A stretch of DNA of 64,000 nucleotides from positions 248,001 to 312,000 of the forward strand of contig NZ_CP138632.1 in NCBI RefSeq assembly GCF_036456085.1. Direction: 5' to 3'. The stretch is from Veillonella parvula. Its GTDB lineage: Bacteria > Bacillota > Negativicutes > Veillonellales > Veillonellaceae. The first letter of the stretch is position 1. Each line of letters opens with the position of its first letter. This document shows, in pieces, positions 17,908 to 25,894 of this stretch. Below the pieces are notes generated by a model. The model did no database searches. It saw only the letters and a program-made list of their open reading frames with translations, and was not told where the DNA came from. Both the position numbers and the translations under genes were made by a program.

Positions 17908-19113
17908 ATGAAAGAAGTAAATTCATACGGTTGGAAAGCTGTTATTGGTTCATCTATAGGTTATGCCATGGATGGGTTTGATCTCTTGATTCTTGGCTTT
18001 ATGCTAACTTTGATTTCAGGGGACTTAGGCTTGACTACTGGTCAAGCAGGTTCACTTGTGACGTGGACCTTGGTAGGTGCCGTAATCGGTGGTTTTATCT
18101 TTGGTACCTTGTCAGATAAGTTTGGTCGTGTTCGTGTGTTGACATGGACTATTGTATTATTTGCTGTATTCACTGGGCTTTGTGCTTTTGCACAAGGCTA
18201 TTGGGATCTTCTCATATATCGTACAATTGCCGGCATCGGTCTAGGCGGTGAATTCGGTATTGGTATGGCTTTAGCAGCTGAAGCATGGCCTGCACAACAT
18301 CGTGCAAAGGCAACAAGCTATGTTGCCATCGGCTGGCAGTTAGGCGTATTGGCTGCAGCACTGTTAACACCCGTATTACTTCCTTATATTGGATGGCGTG
18401 GTATGTTCATGGTTGGCATTATTCCTGCCTTTGTGGCCTGGATCTTCCGTGCGAAATTACATGAACCAGAAATCTTTGTTCAAAGTAAAGACACTAAAGA
18501 ACATTCCCATACGAACTCATTCAAGTTATTAGTAAAAGATGTAAGAACTACAAAGACCTCCATAGGTGTTGCTATTTTAACATCTGTTCAAAACTTTGGT
18601 TACTACGGTATTATGATTTGGTTGCCTAATTTCTTGAGTAAGCAATTAGGGTTTTCCCTTACAAAATCTGGTTTGTGGACTGCTGTTACTGTATGTGGTA
18701 TGATGGTCGGCATTTGGTTATTCGGACGATTGGCTGATAAAATTGGCCGTAAACCAACATTTATCTTGTTCCAAGTATGTGCTGTGGCATCTATTTTGAT
18801 TTATTCTCAACTATCTGATCCAACAGCTATGCTATTTGCCGGCGCTATTCTAGGGGCCTCTGTAAATGGTATGATGGGTGGGTATGGTGCCTTAATGGCA
18901 GAAGCCTATCCAACAAGTGCTCGCGCAACGGCTCAAAACGTGTTATTTAACATCGGTCGCGCCGTAGGTGGCTTTAGCCCAATGGTAGTAGGTATGATTA
19001 TCTCAATGTACTCGTACCAAGTGGCAATTGCATTCTTGGCTATTATTTATGTAATCGATATATTGGCAACCGTATTCTTAATTCCTGAACTAAAAGGTAA
19101 GGAACTAGACTAG
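17908..19113 (+). CDS. MFS transporter, aromatic-acid/sialic-acid-like family
   Basis: 401-aa major facilitator with about 12 hydrophobic segments. GYAMDGFDLLILGFML at the start of helix 1 and GTLSDKFGRVRVL between helices 2 and 3 are typical of the aromatic acid:H+ symporter and sialate permease groups; FGRLADKIGRKP is the second-half equivalent. An ATG at 17902 lies only one base from the AAAGGA motif, so ATG 17908 is preferred. The substrate is not determinable; a carboxylate is likely. No linked catabolic gene is visible. Confidence 0.85.
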   Translation: MKEVNSYGWKAVIGSSIGYAMDGFDLLILGFMLTLISGDLGLTTGQAGSLVTWTLVGAVIGGFIFGTLSDKFGRVRVLTWTIVLFAVFTGLCAFAQGYWDLLIYRTIAGIGLGGEFGIGMALAAEAWPAQHRAKATSYVAIGWQLGVLAAALLTPVLLPYIGWRGMFMVGIIPAFVAWIFRAKLHEPEIFVQSKDTKEHSHTNSFKLLVKDVRTTKTSIGVAILTSVQNFGYYGIMIWLPNFLSKQLGFSLTKSGLWTAVTVCGMMVGIWLFGRLADKIGRKPTFILFQVCAVASILIYSQLSDPTAMLFAGAILGASVNGMMGGYGALMAEAYPTSARATAQNVLFNIGRAVGGFSPMVVGMIISMYSYQVAIAFLAIIYVIDILATVFLIPELKGKELD

Positions 19114-19197
19114 GCAAATTAATTCAATAAAATAGAATAGGTAAATGAGTTTAATAAAATAGAGATATCTATTGAATTACGCTTTAATAGTTAACTA

Positions 19198-19275
19198 AGC
19201 GCTGTCTTTGATATGTCCCACCTTTACTGATTGTCTCGTAAAGGGGGAATATCACTTTAGACGGTGCTTTTTATA
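19198..19275. terminator. Long CCTTTACT-type hairpin (copy 2)
   Basis: Stem from GCGCTGTCTTTGATATGTCC through CACCTTTAC, loop TGATTGTCTC, then GTAAAGGGGGAATATCA and TTTAGACGGTGC, followed by TTTTTAT. Apical arms are close to those at 15251-15325. It probably terminates the MFS transcript. Confidence 0.7.
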
Positions 19276-19411
19276 TTTATGGAACTATTATTTTATAAAT
19301 CATGAAGTTACTTGCAGGAATTTAATAAAAAGTGTCGAATAATATTTTGGGATATTTAGTTTTTGATGTAAAGTATAACGCAAGGTTTACTTTTTATATA
19401 ATTATTGAATA

Positions 19412-19820
19412 TACCACCAGTTAAAACTAATTTTATCAAGGAATGATATATGTCTTTTTAGAAGTACTACCAGTTAAAAATAATTCCATCAAGTGGATAT
19501 ATGTAATTTTTGAAATACTACTAATTAAAACTAATTTTGCTAAGGGAAGAAAGCTATTGTTTTAGAGAAACTATTAGTTAAAATTAATTTCTACAAGGAA
19601 AGATATATGTCTTTTTAGAGGTACTACCAGTTAAAACTAATTTCGTCAAGTGGAGATATATGTCATTTTTGAAATACTACCAATTAAAACTATTTTTGCT
19701 AAGGGAAGAAAGCTATTGTTTTAGAGAAATTATTAGTTAAAACTAATTTTACTAAGGAATGATATATGTCTTTTTAAAGATACTACCAGTTAAAAATATT
19801 TATTTTTAACTGGTAGTATC
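19412..19820. repeat. Eight-unit intergenic tandem repeat with a three-unit higher order
   Basis: Units of 51-55 bp, each beginning TACTACCAGTTAAAA or a variant, start at 19412, 19465, 19516, 19571, 19622, 19675, 19730 and 19781. Units repeat as an A-B-C trimer of about 159 bp: units 1, 4 and 7 share an AAGGAATGATATATGTCTTT-like core, 2 and 5 share TCAAGTGG, and 3 and 6 share GCTAAGGGAAGAAAGCTATT. The last unit ends in a perfect 20-bp inverted repeat with a 2-base centre (19779-19820). No ORF covers the array. The rest of the 19114-19938 gap is AT-rich and otherwise featureless. Confidence 0.9.
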
Positions 19821-19938
19821 TGGGAAATAGGCTATGTCGGTAGAAATAGTAAATAGGTTTAACCGTTAATTTTTAAATAGCAATATATATAAGAATATTT
19901 TTGTTTGTATGTATATATATGGAGAAGGTGTGAGCGAA

Positions 19939-20496
19939 GTGGCACGATTACGTTTGCGTGAGGTTAGTGAGAGTGAGGAACGTTTTAATCGATTAGAGCG
20001 GGCTGTGCGATACGGAAAACGGTTAAAGTTGGCAAAAAGAGTGCCTAGAGATGTATTTTTACCAGAGGATAAGCAGTTATGGTTTTTATTTGAGCGTATA
20101 TATACGGTAATTCATGATAGGGAGGTAGCCGTACTAAAACGGTTTGGCTTAACACCCATGCAGTACAATGTTTTGGAGTTTGTCTATGTATCATCTTGCA
20201 ATCCAACATTAGGCTTTATTGTAGATGAATTACGCATATCATATGGTAATCTATTTGAAGTCGTAAAGAATCTAGTGAAAAAAGGCTTAGTAAATTCTGA
20301 TATTTGCCCAAATGATAAACGATCTAAATGTTTAGCTTTGACCTATGAAGGTAAGATTTTATTTGAAGAGGTACAAGTCATACATGATAAAGTTTTAGGA
20401 AATACATTTTCTGTTATGTGTATGAATAAAAAGGGAGAAATGAAATCAAACTTATCATATGTACTTAGACATTTCAGTCAGGAAGAAATATACTAA
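19939..20496 (+). CDS. MarR-like winged-helix regulator
   Basis: About 185 aa. A helical N terminus rich in Arg and Glu (RLRLREVSESEERFNRLERAVRYGKRL) precedes a MarR-type domain: FLFERIYTVIHDREVAVLKRFGLTPMQYNVLEFV, DELRISYGNLFEVVKNLVKKGLV (recognition region) and a short wing (DKRSKCLALTYEGKILFEEV). The open frame reaches ATG 19909, but GGAGAAGG at 19921-19928 fits the GTG at 19939, so that start is chosen. It lies just after the tandem-repeat array and convergent to the anion transporter gene. No target is evident. Confidence 0.8.
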   Translation: MARLRLREVSESEERFNRLERAVRYGKRLKLAKRVPRDVFLPEDKQLWFLFERIYTVIHDREVAVLKRFGLTPMQYNVLEFVYVSSCNPTLGFIVDELRISYGNLFEVVKNLVKKGLVNSDICPNDKRSKCLALTYEGKILFEEVQVIHDKVLGNTFSVMCMNKKGEMKSNLSYVLRHFSQEEIY

Positions 20497-20599
20497 TCGT
20501 TCAGATTAAATATGGTAGCTTAATGTTTTAAGAGGTTAGATAATAAGCATTGTATTAAAATATTAATATATAAGTATAAGAATTAAACTGCTAAAATTA

Positions 20600-20640
20600 A
20601 GAATCCTACAATTTCCAGTAGTAAGAAATTGTAGGATTCT
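20600..20640. terminator. Bidirectional terminator between the MarR-like and DASS genes
   Basis: AGAATCCTACAATTTC and GAAATTGTAGGATTCT form a perfect 16-bp stem with a 9-base loop, between convergent genes. Confidence 0.8.
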
Positions 20641-20655
20641 GATAGTTAATTAATT

Positions 20656-22149
20656 TTACGCAATTCCAATCCAATGCCAGTATGTCAGTGCAAATACGAG
20701 CATCATGATATAGCCGATGATGGTTAATGGAATTCCTGTAGTCATAAATGTTTTTACGTCGAATGTATCTGTACCATAAGCTACCATGCCTTGTGGTGAG
20801 TTTACTGGCAATACCAGACCAAAGCAGATTGCATATTGCATGAGCATTGTTACGCCAAGTGGATTAAGTCCTTCTGCGGAATGTCCCATAACGATGGATA
20901 TTACGATAGGAATCATGGCAGAAGAGAGAGCTGTAGCTGATGCAAATCCAAGATGGATTAAAATCAGGAAGGCAGCCATAATAGCAATCAAAAGGAACAC
21001 GCTTGCCGTTTCAAGGGAGAAGGCATTTACGAATACTTGTGCGAGCCAAGTAGCAGCTTTCGTTTTAAGTAATACAGATCCAAGACCGATACCAGCCCCA
21101 AACATGACAATCGACCCCCAATCGATGTTTGGCTGTGCAAACTTCCAGTCCATAATACCAATTTTAGGGAAGAAGAATAAGGCAATTGCTATGATTGTAG
21201 TTGTCGTAGTATCGATGGAGTGTAGTTTACCTCCTGTTGCCCACAATGCTAATAAACCAATGGAGATGCATAATAGTTTCTTTTCATCAAATGACATGGG
21301 ACCGATTTCTTTACGCATTTTAGCGAGTTGGACATCACCGCCAACGAGCTCTTTAAACTCTGGTTTGATAAAAGCTTGCGTTACAAAGTAGGTAATGATA
21401 GCCATAATTATGGAGAACGGTGCAGCTGCTGTGAGCCAATCAATCCAACTTACAGATGTATTCATCTGTGTTTGCATAAATCCAACAGCTACGAGGTTTT
21501 GAGCAGCAGCTGTTTGAATCATAATATTCCAAAATGTATCTGCTTGTACGGCACCTACCATGAGTAGGGCTGCTACACGGCTTTTACGTTCAATACCTAA
21601 GTTTTCGACGATACCGATAATAATTGGAGCTAAACAAGCGATACGAGCCGTTGCACTTGGTACAAAGAATGCGAGAATAAGGCCTGTAATAATAACACCT
21701 AAATAAATGCGGCTAACCTTTGTACCTACACTAGATAATACGAGCATGGCTATGCGACGATCGAGACCTGTTTTACGCATGGCTACGGAAATGAACATAG
21801 CTGCACCTACGAGAATCATCGCAGGGGAAGAATAACCTGAAATAATCAGCTTTAAGGCATTGGCTGTGCCCATAGCTTTCGCTGGCGCTTCTGGATTTGG
21901 AGAGAAACCTAGTAATAAGGCAGTGAGCGCTGTAATCATGGTCGCACTTACCGGATAGGATACAGCCGATGTCATCCACAAGATGATAGCAAAGGCGAGG
22001 ACACCAATCATGCGATGACCACCGGTAGATAATGTTTCTGGTGTAGGTAATAATAAAATGCTACCTAAAACAATAAAGGCAAGAATAAGACCTATATTTT
22101 GAATTGTTGTACGAGCCTTTTGAGGAGGCAAGCTAGTTGTTACACTCAT
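20656..22149 (-). CDS. DASS family dicarboxylate/anion:Na+ transporter
   Basis: 497-aa SLC13/DASS permease with 11-12 hydrophobic segments, which imports di- or tricarboxylates with sodium or by exchange. Visible features are the paired hairpin-type segments, MTSAVSYPVSATMITALTALLLG and FVPSATARIACLAPII in the first half, and FGAGIGLGSVLLKTKAATW, HLGFASATALSSAMIPI and LVLPVNSPQGMVAYGT in the second. The frame runs upstream through the 15-bp repeats to 22257, but the ATG at 22149 has an AAAGGGGT ribosome-binding site and is used. Veillonella lives on lactate and other organic acids, so dicarboxylate exchange is plausible. Confidence 0.87.
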   Translation of the reverse strand: MSVTTSLPPQKARTTIQNIGLILAFIVLGSILLLPTPETLSTGGHRMIGVLAFAIILWMTSAVSYPVSATMITALTALLLGFSPNPEAPAKAMGTANALKLIISGYSSPAMILVGAAMFISVAMRKTGLDRRIAMLVLSSVGTKVSRIYLGVIITGLILAFFVPSATARIACLAPIIIGIVENLGIERKSRVAALLMVGAVQADTFWNIMIQTAAAQNLVAVGFMQTQMNTSVSWIDWLTAAAPFSIIMAIITYFVTQAFIKPEFKELVGGDVQLAKMRKEIGPMSFDEKKLLCISIGLLALWATGGKLHSIDTTTTTIIAIALFFFPKIGIMDWKFAQPNIDWGSIVMFGAGIGLGSVLLKTKAATWLAQVFVNAFSLETASVFLLIAIMAAFLILIHLGFASATALSSAMIPIVISIVMGHSAEGLNPLGVTMLMQYAICFGLVLPVNSPQGMVAYGTDTFDVKTFMTTGIPLTIIGYIMMLVFALTYWHWIGIA

Positions 22150-22195
22150 GATAAAACCCCTTTCAGTTTGTGTAATACCTATTACTGTATAATAC

Positions 22196-22315
22196 TTAGT
22201 TAGATAATGTTTAGTTAGATAATAATCAGTTAAATAATATCTAGTTAGATAATACATAGCTAGATAATACTCACTTAAATAATACCCAGTTAGATAATAC
22301 CTTGCTAGGTAGAAT
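22196..22315. repeat. Eight 15-bp tandem repeats upstream of the DASS gene
   Basis: Consecutive 15-mers, plus-strand consensus NTAGTTAGATAATAC, run without gaps at 22196-22315. The first seven are well conserved and the eighth is degenerate. On the minus strand each unit reads GTATTATCTAACTAN, so each contains TATTAT, which resembles a -10 hexamer. The array lies 47-166 bp upstream of the DASS ATG. It could be a set of regulator or promoter sites. Confidence 0.88.
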
Positions 22316-22492
22316 ATATTATATATATTATTGTATCGTATTTTTCTATAGAATTAATAATCATATTATAGAAATATTGTATACATAAAGGGGGATAGGT
22401 GTCAGTAAGTATGCCTATATACAGAACTTATAATCTCTGTTATACTAAAAGAGTTGTAATAATAAATTGCTGAGAGCAGCTTAAGATTGTTG

Positions 22493-22521
22493 TTGACTTT
22501 CACTATCTAATTTGTTATTAT
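22493..22521 (+). promoter_or_regulatory. Promoter of the infC-rpmI-rplT operon
   Basis: TTGACT (22493-22498), 17 bp, TATTAT (22516-22521), placing the transcript start near 22528, just before the attenuator. Confidence 0.65.
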
Positions 22522-22540
22522 AATTAAGTAATTTATGAAG

Positions 22541-22630
22541 CAGAGGCCATCCGCCACTCACCTAATACCAAGAAGTATGAGGTTAATATAGAGAATTCTA
22601 TTCGGATGGTGTTTGCCGTCCGTTTTTTTT
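22541..22630 (+). promoter_or_regulatory. L20-type leader attenuator ahead of infC
   Basis: A terminator stem CGGATGG (22603-22609) / CCGTCCG (22616-22622) is followed by eight Ts. The upstream CCATCCG (22547-22553) is complementary to the left arm, so a mutually exclusive antiterminator can form. In Firmicutes, leaders at this position are controlled by ribosomal protein L20 (rplT product) binding. The family assignment is by position and structure. Confidence 0.7.
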
Positions 22631-22651
22631 ATTCTCTTGGAGGTGAACGCT

Positions 22652-23161
22652 ATTAGCAAGGATACACCACGCATTAATGAAGAGATTCGTGCTCGTGAAC
22701 TTCGTGTCGTAGGTCCTGAAAACGAACAAATCGGTATTATGTCTGGCCGTGAGGCGTTGGCATTGGCTGAAGAACAGCATCTTGATCTTGTGGAAATTGC
22801 ACCTAACGCTAAACCACCAGTAGCTCGCATTATGAACTACGGTAAATATCGTTATGAACAACAAAAACGCGAGAAAGAAGCGAAAAAGAAACAAAAAATC
22901 GTAACTTTGAAAGAAGTCAAATTACGTCCACATATTGAAGACCATGACTTTTATGTAAAAATGAAAAACGCATCCAAATTCTTGGCTGAAGGTAACAAAG
23001 TAAAAGTAACCATTATGTTCCGCGGTCGTGAACTTTCACATCCAGAACTAGGCATGGCAGTGTTGACACGTTTTGCTGAAGAACTCAAAGAAACGGCGTC
23101 TATTGAAAAAGCAGCTAAATTAGAAGGTCGTAACATGACCATGATTTTAGTAAGTAAATAA
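22652..23161 (+). CDS. infC: Translation initiation factor IF-3 (ATT start)
   Basis: Binds the 30S subunit and controls fidelity of start-codon selection. The 169-aa product has the standard N-domain ([24 protein letters not shown]), linker ([15 protein letters not shown]) and C-domain ([32 protein letters not shown]). No ATG, GTG or TTG is correctly spaced; GGAGGTG at 22639-22645 sits 8 bases before ATT at 22652, giving (M)[10 protein letters not shown]. An ATT start is known for infC in E. coli, where IF-3 discriminates against its own start codon. Confidence 0.96.
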   Translation: MSKDTPRINEEIRARELRVVGPENEQIGIMSGREALALAEEQHLDLVEIAPNAKPPVARIMNYGKYRYEQQKREKEAKKKQKIVTLKEVKLRPHIEDHDFYVKMKNASKFLAEGNKVKVTIMFRGRELSHPELGMAVLTRFAEELKETASIEKAAKLEGRNMTMILVSK

Positions 23162-23181
23162 GGTATTGGGAGGATTATATT

Positions 23182-23379
23182 ATGCCAAAAATTAAAACTC
23201 GTCGCGCAGCGGCTAAACGTTTCGCAGTAACTGGTACTGGTGAATTCAAGCGTGCGAAAGCTTTCAAAAGCCACATTCTTGAGAAAAAATCTCCAGCTCG
23301 TAAACGTAATTTACGTAAAGCTACATTGGTTGCAAAAGCTGACCACAAACGCGTAGCTAAATGCTTACCATACGCTTAA
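23182..23379 (+). CDS. rpmI: Ribosomal protein bL35
   Basis: 65-aa basic protein of the large subunit. [28 protein letters not shown], the [16 protein letters not shown] segment and the lysine/arginine content are diagnostic. It starts at ATG behind GGGAGGA, 20 bp after infC, in the usual infC-rpmI-rplT order. Confidence 0.98.
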   Translation: MPKIKTRRAAAKRFAVTGTGEFKRAKAFKSHILEKKSPARKRNLRKATLVAKADHKRVAKCLPYA

Positions 23380-23425
23380 TCGTTAACTATTAGATCGATA
23401 CATCGTAATTTAGGAGGAATATACA

Positions 23426-23776
23426 ATGGCAAGAGTGAAAAAGGGCGTTACAGCTCATGCACGTCATAAAAAGATTTTAAAATTAGCTAAAGGTTACCGC
23501 GGTACACGTTCCCGTTTGTTCAAAAAAGCTAACGAAACAGTAATGAAAGCGTTGTACTACGCTCGTCGTGACCGTCGTGCGAAAAAACGCGAATTCCGTC
23601 AATTGTGGATCGCTCGTATCAACGCAGCGGCTCGCATCAACGGTACAACTTACAGTCGTTTCATCGCTGGTTTAGCTAAAGCAGGCGTTGAAGTAAACCG
23701 TAAAATGTTGGCTGACTTGGCAGTTAACGATGCAGCAGCATTCGCTAAACTTGTTGAAGTAGCTAAAAACGCTTAA
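23426..23776 (+). CDS. rplT: Ribosomal protein bL20
   Basis: 116-aa 23S rRNA-binding protein needed early in 50S assembly and, in Firmicutes, the repressor of this operon. Sequence is typical: [55 protein letters not shown] and a C-terminal [20 protein letters not shown]. Ribosome-binding site TAGGAGG. Its last codons and the following terminator are copied at 24491-24570. Confidence 0.98.
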   Translation: MARVKKGVTAHARHKKILKLAKGYRGTRSRLFKKANETVMKALYYARRDRRAKKREFRQLWIARINAAARINGTTYSRFIAGLAKAGVEVNRKMLADLAVNDAAAFAKLVEVAKNA

Positions 23777-23838
23777 TAGCATAATCATATACATTGAGGA
23801 CTCTCTTTGGAGGGTCCTTTTTTATGTGGTGAAAGTAA
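23756..23838 (+). repeat. rplT 3' end plus terminator (copy 1)
   Basis: Contains the last seven rplT codons (EVAKNA-stop), an ATAGCATAAT spacer, the terminator stem GGACTCTC / GAGGGTCC with T-run (23797-23823) and GGTGAAAGTA. It is repeated nearly exactly at 24491-24570. Confidence 0.9.
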
Positions 23839-23919
23839 TAGATTATCAATAACTTTTATAATATGATATTCTATACATAGAATGTGTGTGATAAATATTA
23901 AAAGAGGGGAATTAAAATA

Positions 23920-24474
23920 ATGAAAAAATTATTTTCTATGTTATTGTTAGTATGTATAGTAATACCATTACAGATCCAAGCTATATCGATGGAAGCAATT
24001 AAAAATGATAAGAACAATGTTCCTATTCTTACAGGAAAAAATGCTATTACGTATTTTGTAGATAAAAGTTCCATTAAAAGAGTAGAAGAGAATGAGTTTA
24101 TTTATAAAGCACAGGCCGTTGTATATGAGGTTGAAAATAATAATAGTCGTAGAACTAACTCATATATTCACAAGGTTTTAGTTACTTATCGTTATGATAT
24201 AAACCATTCTGTAGCCAGCGTATTACGTACTCCACAGTATGCACAAGACTATTCACTTCTCATATATGCTAAACAAGCTAGCTCTGGTATGAAATTAACA
24301 ATAAATAGTGTGGAAGATTTTAATTATGAAGGTATGGCTTTAGGGAATTTCGGTAATATTCCAGAACAATACGTTGATGTAGCTTTGCATGATCCTAAAT
24401 ATGTTGTAGGTAACTATATCTTTAAAGAAGCTTATGGTACAACTTTTGAAAATATGACTCTTCATAAGAAATAA
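23920..24474 (+). CDS. Secreted protein of unknown function, flanked by rplT-tail repeats
   Basis: 184 aa with a signal peptide (MKKLFSMLLLVCIVIPLQIQ, cleavage near QA). The mature part has a beta-rich pattern (ITYFVDKSSIKRVEENEFIY, HKVLVTYRYDINHSVASVL) of the kind seen in small periplasmic domains measuring or binding surface components; no family was recognised. AGAGGGG precedes the ATG. The gene sits exactly between two copies of the rplT tail, which suggests it arrived by recombination at that site. AT content is higher than in rplT. Confidence 0.8.
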   Translation: MKKLFSMLLLVCIVIPLQIQAISMEAIKNDKNNVPILTGKNAITYFVDKSSIKRVEENEFIYKAQAVVYEVENNNSRRTNSYIHKVLVTYRYDINHSVASVLRTPQYAQDYSLLIYAKQASSGMKLTINSVEDFNYEGMALGNFGNIPEQYVDVALHDPKYVVGNYIFKEAYGTTFENMTLHKK

Positions 24475-24490
24475 GATAAATGAGTTTATG

Positions 24491-24570
24491 GAAGTAGCTA
24501 AAAACGCTTAATAGCATAATAATACAGATTAAGGACTCTCTTTGGAGGGTCCTTTTTGTATGGTGAAAGT
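24491..24570 (+). repeat. rplT 3' end plus terminator (copy 2)
   Basis: GAAGTAGCTAAAAACGCTTA and the following ATAGCATAAT, AGGACTCTCTTTGGAGGGTC, CTTTTT and GGTGAAAGTA repeat the sequence at 23756-23838 with few differences. Not translated here; it now serves as terminator for the secreted-protein gene. Confidence 0.88.
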
Positions 24571-24741
24571 ATGATATAGCTACATTTATATTTTAGTGTA
24601 AAATACTAAATCGTTTTAGCTGTTTTATAAAGTGAAATAAACTATCAAAAAAGTAAAATATAAAAGAGGAGTTTTATTATAGCTTGTAGAACTAACATAG
24701 TAATAAACCTATTTAAGGTGCTTGTAAAAGGAGACATTATT

Positions 24742-25383
24742 ATGGGAATCTTTAAAAAGCTATGTATGACCTCTATGTTAGGTGTTATGTTAACTGTACC
24801 AACGTATGCAACTGTTGTTACAGGCAGTCAATCAGATGTAAATTTAGATTTAAAGTATCCTTTAGTTTATACAGATCATGCTTATGCTCAAAGAGTTATT
24901 AATACAGATATTGCAAATTATGTACTCGAAGCAAAGGATATGTATTACAACCAACATATTTATCAAGTTTCTCAAAACTATAAGGTTACCTATGAGGATA
25001 GTCAAGTTGTTTCAATCCTACTAACTACCTATTATTACTACGCCGGAGCTGCTCATGGTATGTATAATACAAGAGGTCTTGTATATAATAAAGTAACAGG
25101 TCAACGCATTCCATTATATAACTATATAAAAATTGCGAATGCAGCACAATTGGATAACGGCTTACGATCCCATGTATTAAGTTATTATACAGGTAATCAT
25201 ACAAAGAGCTATATTCCAAATGGATGGAGTGTAAAATATGTAACCGATAACTATTGCTTACGCGGTAAGGGGAACATTGATCTAGTTTACCAACCATATG
25301 AACTAGGACCGTACGCAGCTGGTAATACCTATATTGGTTTTACACCAAAAGCCATTGAATACTTTAACCGCATGAACTCCTAA
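24742..25383 (+). CDS. Secreted DUF3298/DUF4163 (RsiV/PdaC-like) protein
   Basis: 213 aa, with a signal peptide (MGIFKKLCMTSMLGVMLTVP, cleavage near TYA). The remainder matches the DUF4163-DUF3298 pair found in RsiV anti-sigma factors and PdaC deacetylases: LKYPLVYTDHAYAQRVINTDI, then YYYYAGAAHGMYNTRGLVYNKVTGQRI, and the C-terminal LVYQPYELGPYAAGNTYIGF. There is no catalytic or transmembrane domain attached, so it would be a periplasmic binding module. ATG 24742 is preferred over GTG 24718 because AAAAGGAG is correctly spaced. Confidence 0.82.
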   Translation: MGIFKKLCMTSMLGVMLTVPTYATVVTGSQSDVNLDLKYPLVYTDHAYAQRVINTDIANYVLEAKDMYYNQHIYQVSQNYKVTYEDSQVVSILLTTYYYYAGAAHGMYNTRGLVYNKVTGQRIPLYNYIKIANAAQLDNGLRSHVLSYYTGNHTKSYIPNGWSVKYVTDNYCLRGKGNIDLVYQPYELGPYAAGNTYIGFTPKAIEYFNRMNS

Positions 25384-25456
25384 TACAAGTGTAGCTTTAA
25401 ATTGTGTCTTATCAGTACATTGATGCATTAAATAGTATTCTTGTTATAAACTCTAT

Positions 25457-25493
25457 AAAAGCCTATAGTACATATACAGTACTATAGGCTTTT
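25457..25493. terminator. Bidirectional terminator between convergent secreted-protein genes
   Basis: AAAAGCCTATAGTAC and GTACTATAGGCTTTT form a perfect 15-bp stem with a 7-base loop. Confidence 0.85.
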
Positions 25494-25508
25494 AGTGTAC
25501 TTATCATA

Positions 25509-25778
25509 TTATCTTCTATATCCGCCGCATCCTCTTGTATTAGAGTTTGGACCGCAATAACTTTGGCTAGTATTGTTACAAACTGTATTGTTATTATTAC
25601 AGTTGTATTGAGCGTTTGTATTACAATTGTATTGAGTATCTGCATTACATTTATACTGAGCATTGGTATTGCAATTTGCTTGTGATCCATTGCATACATA
25701 ATCATAAGCAAATCCCGTAGATACAGCAGCAGTCACGGCTAAAAAGGTCATGACGAGCATACGTTTTGTAAATCTCAT
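25509..25778 (-). CDS. Small secreted Cys/Asn-rich repeat protein
   Basis: About 89 aa: signal peptide (MRFTKRMLVMTFLAVTAAVS, cleavage near GFA), then a mature part made of repeats of the form QYxCNTNA (QANCNTNAQYKCNADTQYNC and on) with cysteines every 8 residues, and a CGPNSNTRGCGGYRR tail. No family was recognised. AAGGAG lies 9 bases before the second ATG, so that start is used rather than the one 9 bases upstream. The periodic cysteines suggest disulphide cross-linking or metal binding at the surface. Confidence 0.72.
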   Translation of the reverse strand: MRFTKRMLVMTFLAVTAAVSTGFAYDYVCNGSQANCNTNAQYKCNADTQYNCNTNAQYNCNNNNTVCNNTSQSYCGPNSNTRGCGGYRR

Positions 25779-25894
25779 ATGTATCATCTCCTTAATTCTA
25801 TACTTATATTGTACTACTAAATGTCAACTAAAATATGATATTCTATACATATATACTATTTGAGAGACATTATGTGAAAGGATGAGAGTCTATT

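Noticed and set aside
19412-19820. CRISPR array
   Set aside because: Units are not identical, there are no unique spacers of constant length between identical repeats, and similarity runs across whole units in a three-unit pattern. No cas genes are nearby.
20786-21391. 201-aa plus-strand open frame inside the DASS gene
   Set aside because: It is antisense to a well-recognised transporter, shows no domain and has no start signal.
22150-22257. N-terminal extension of the DASS transporter through YYLT repeats
   Set aside because: The ribosome-binding site is placed for the ATG at 22149, and the extension consists only of the translated 15-bp tandem repeats.
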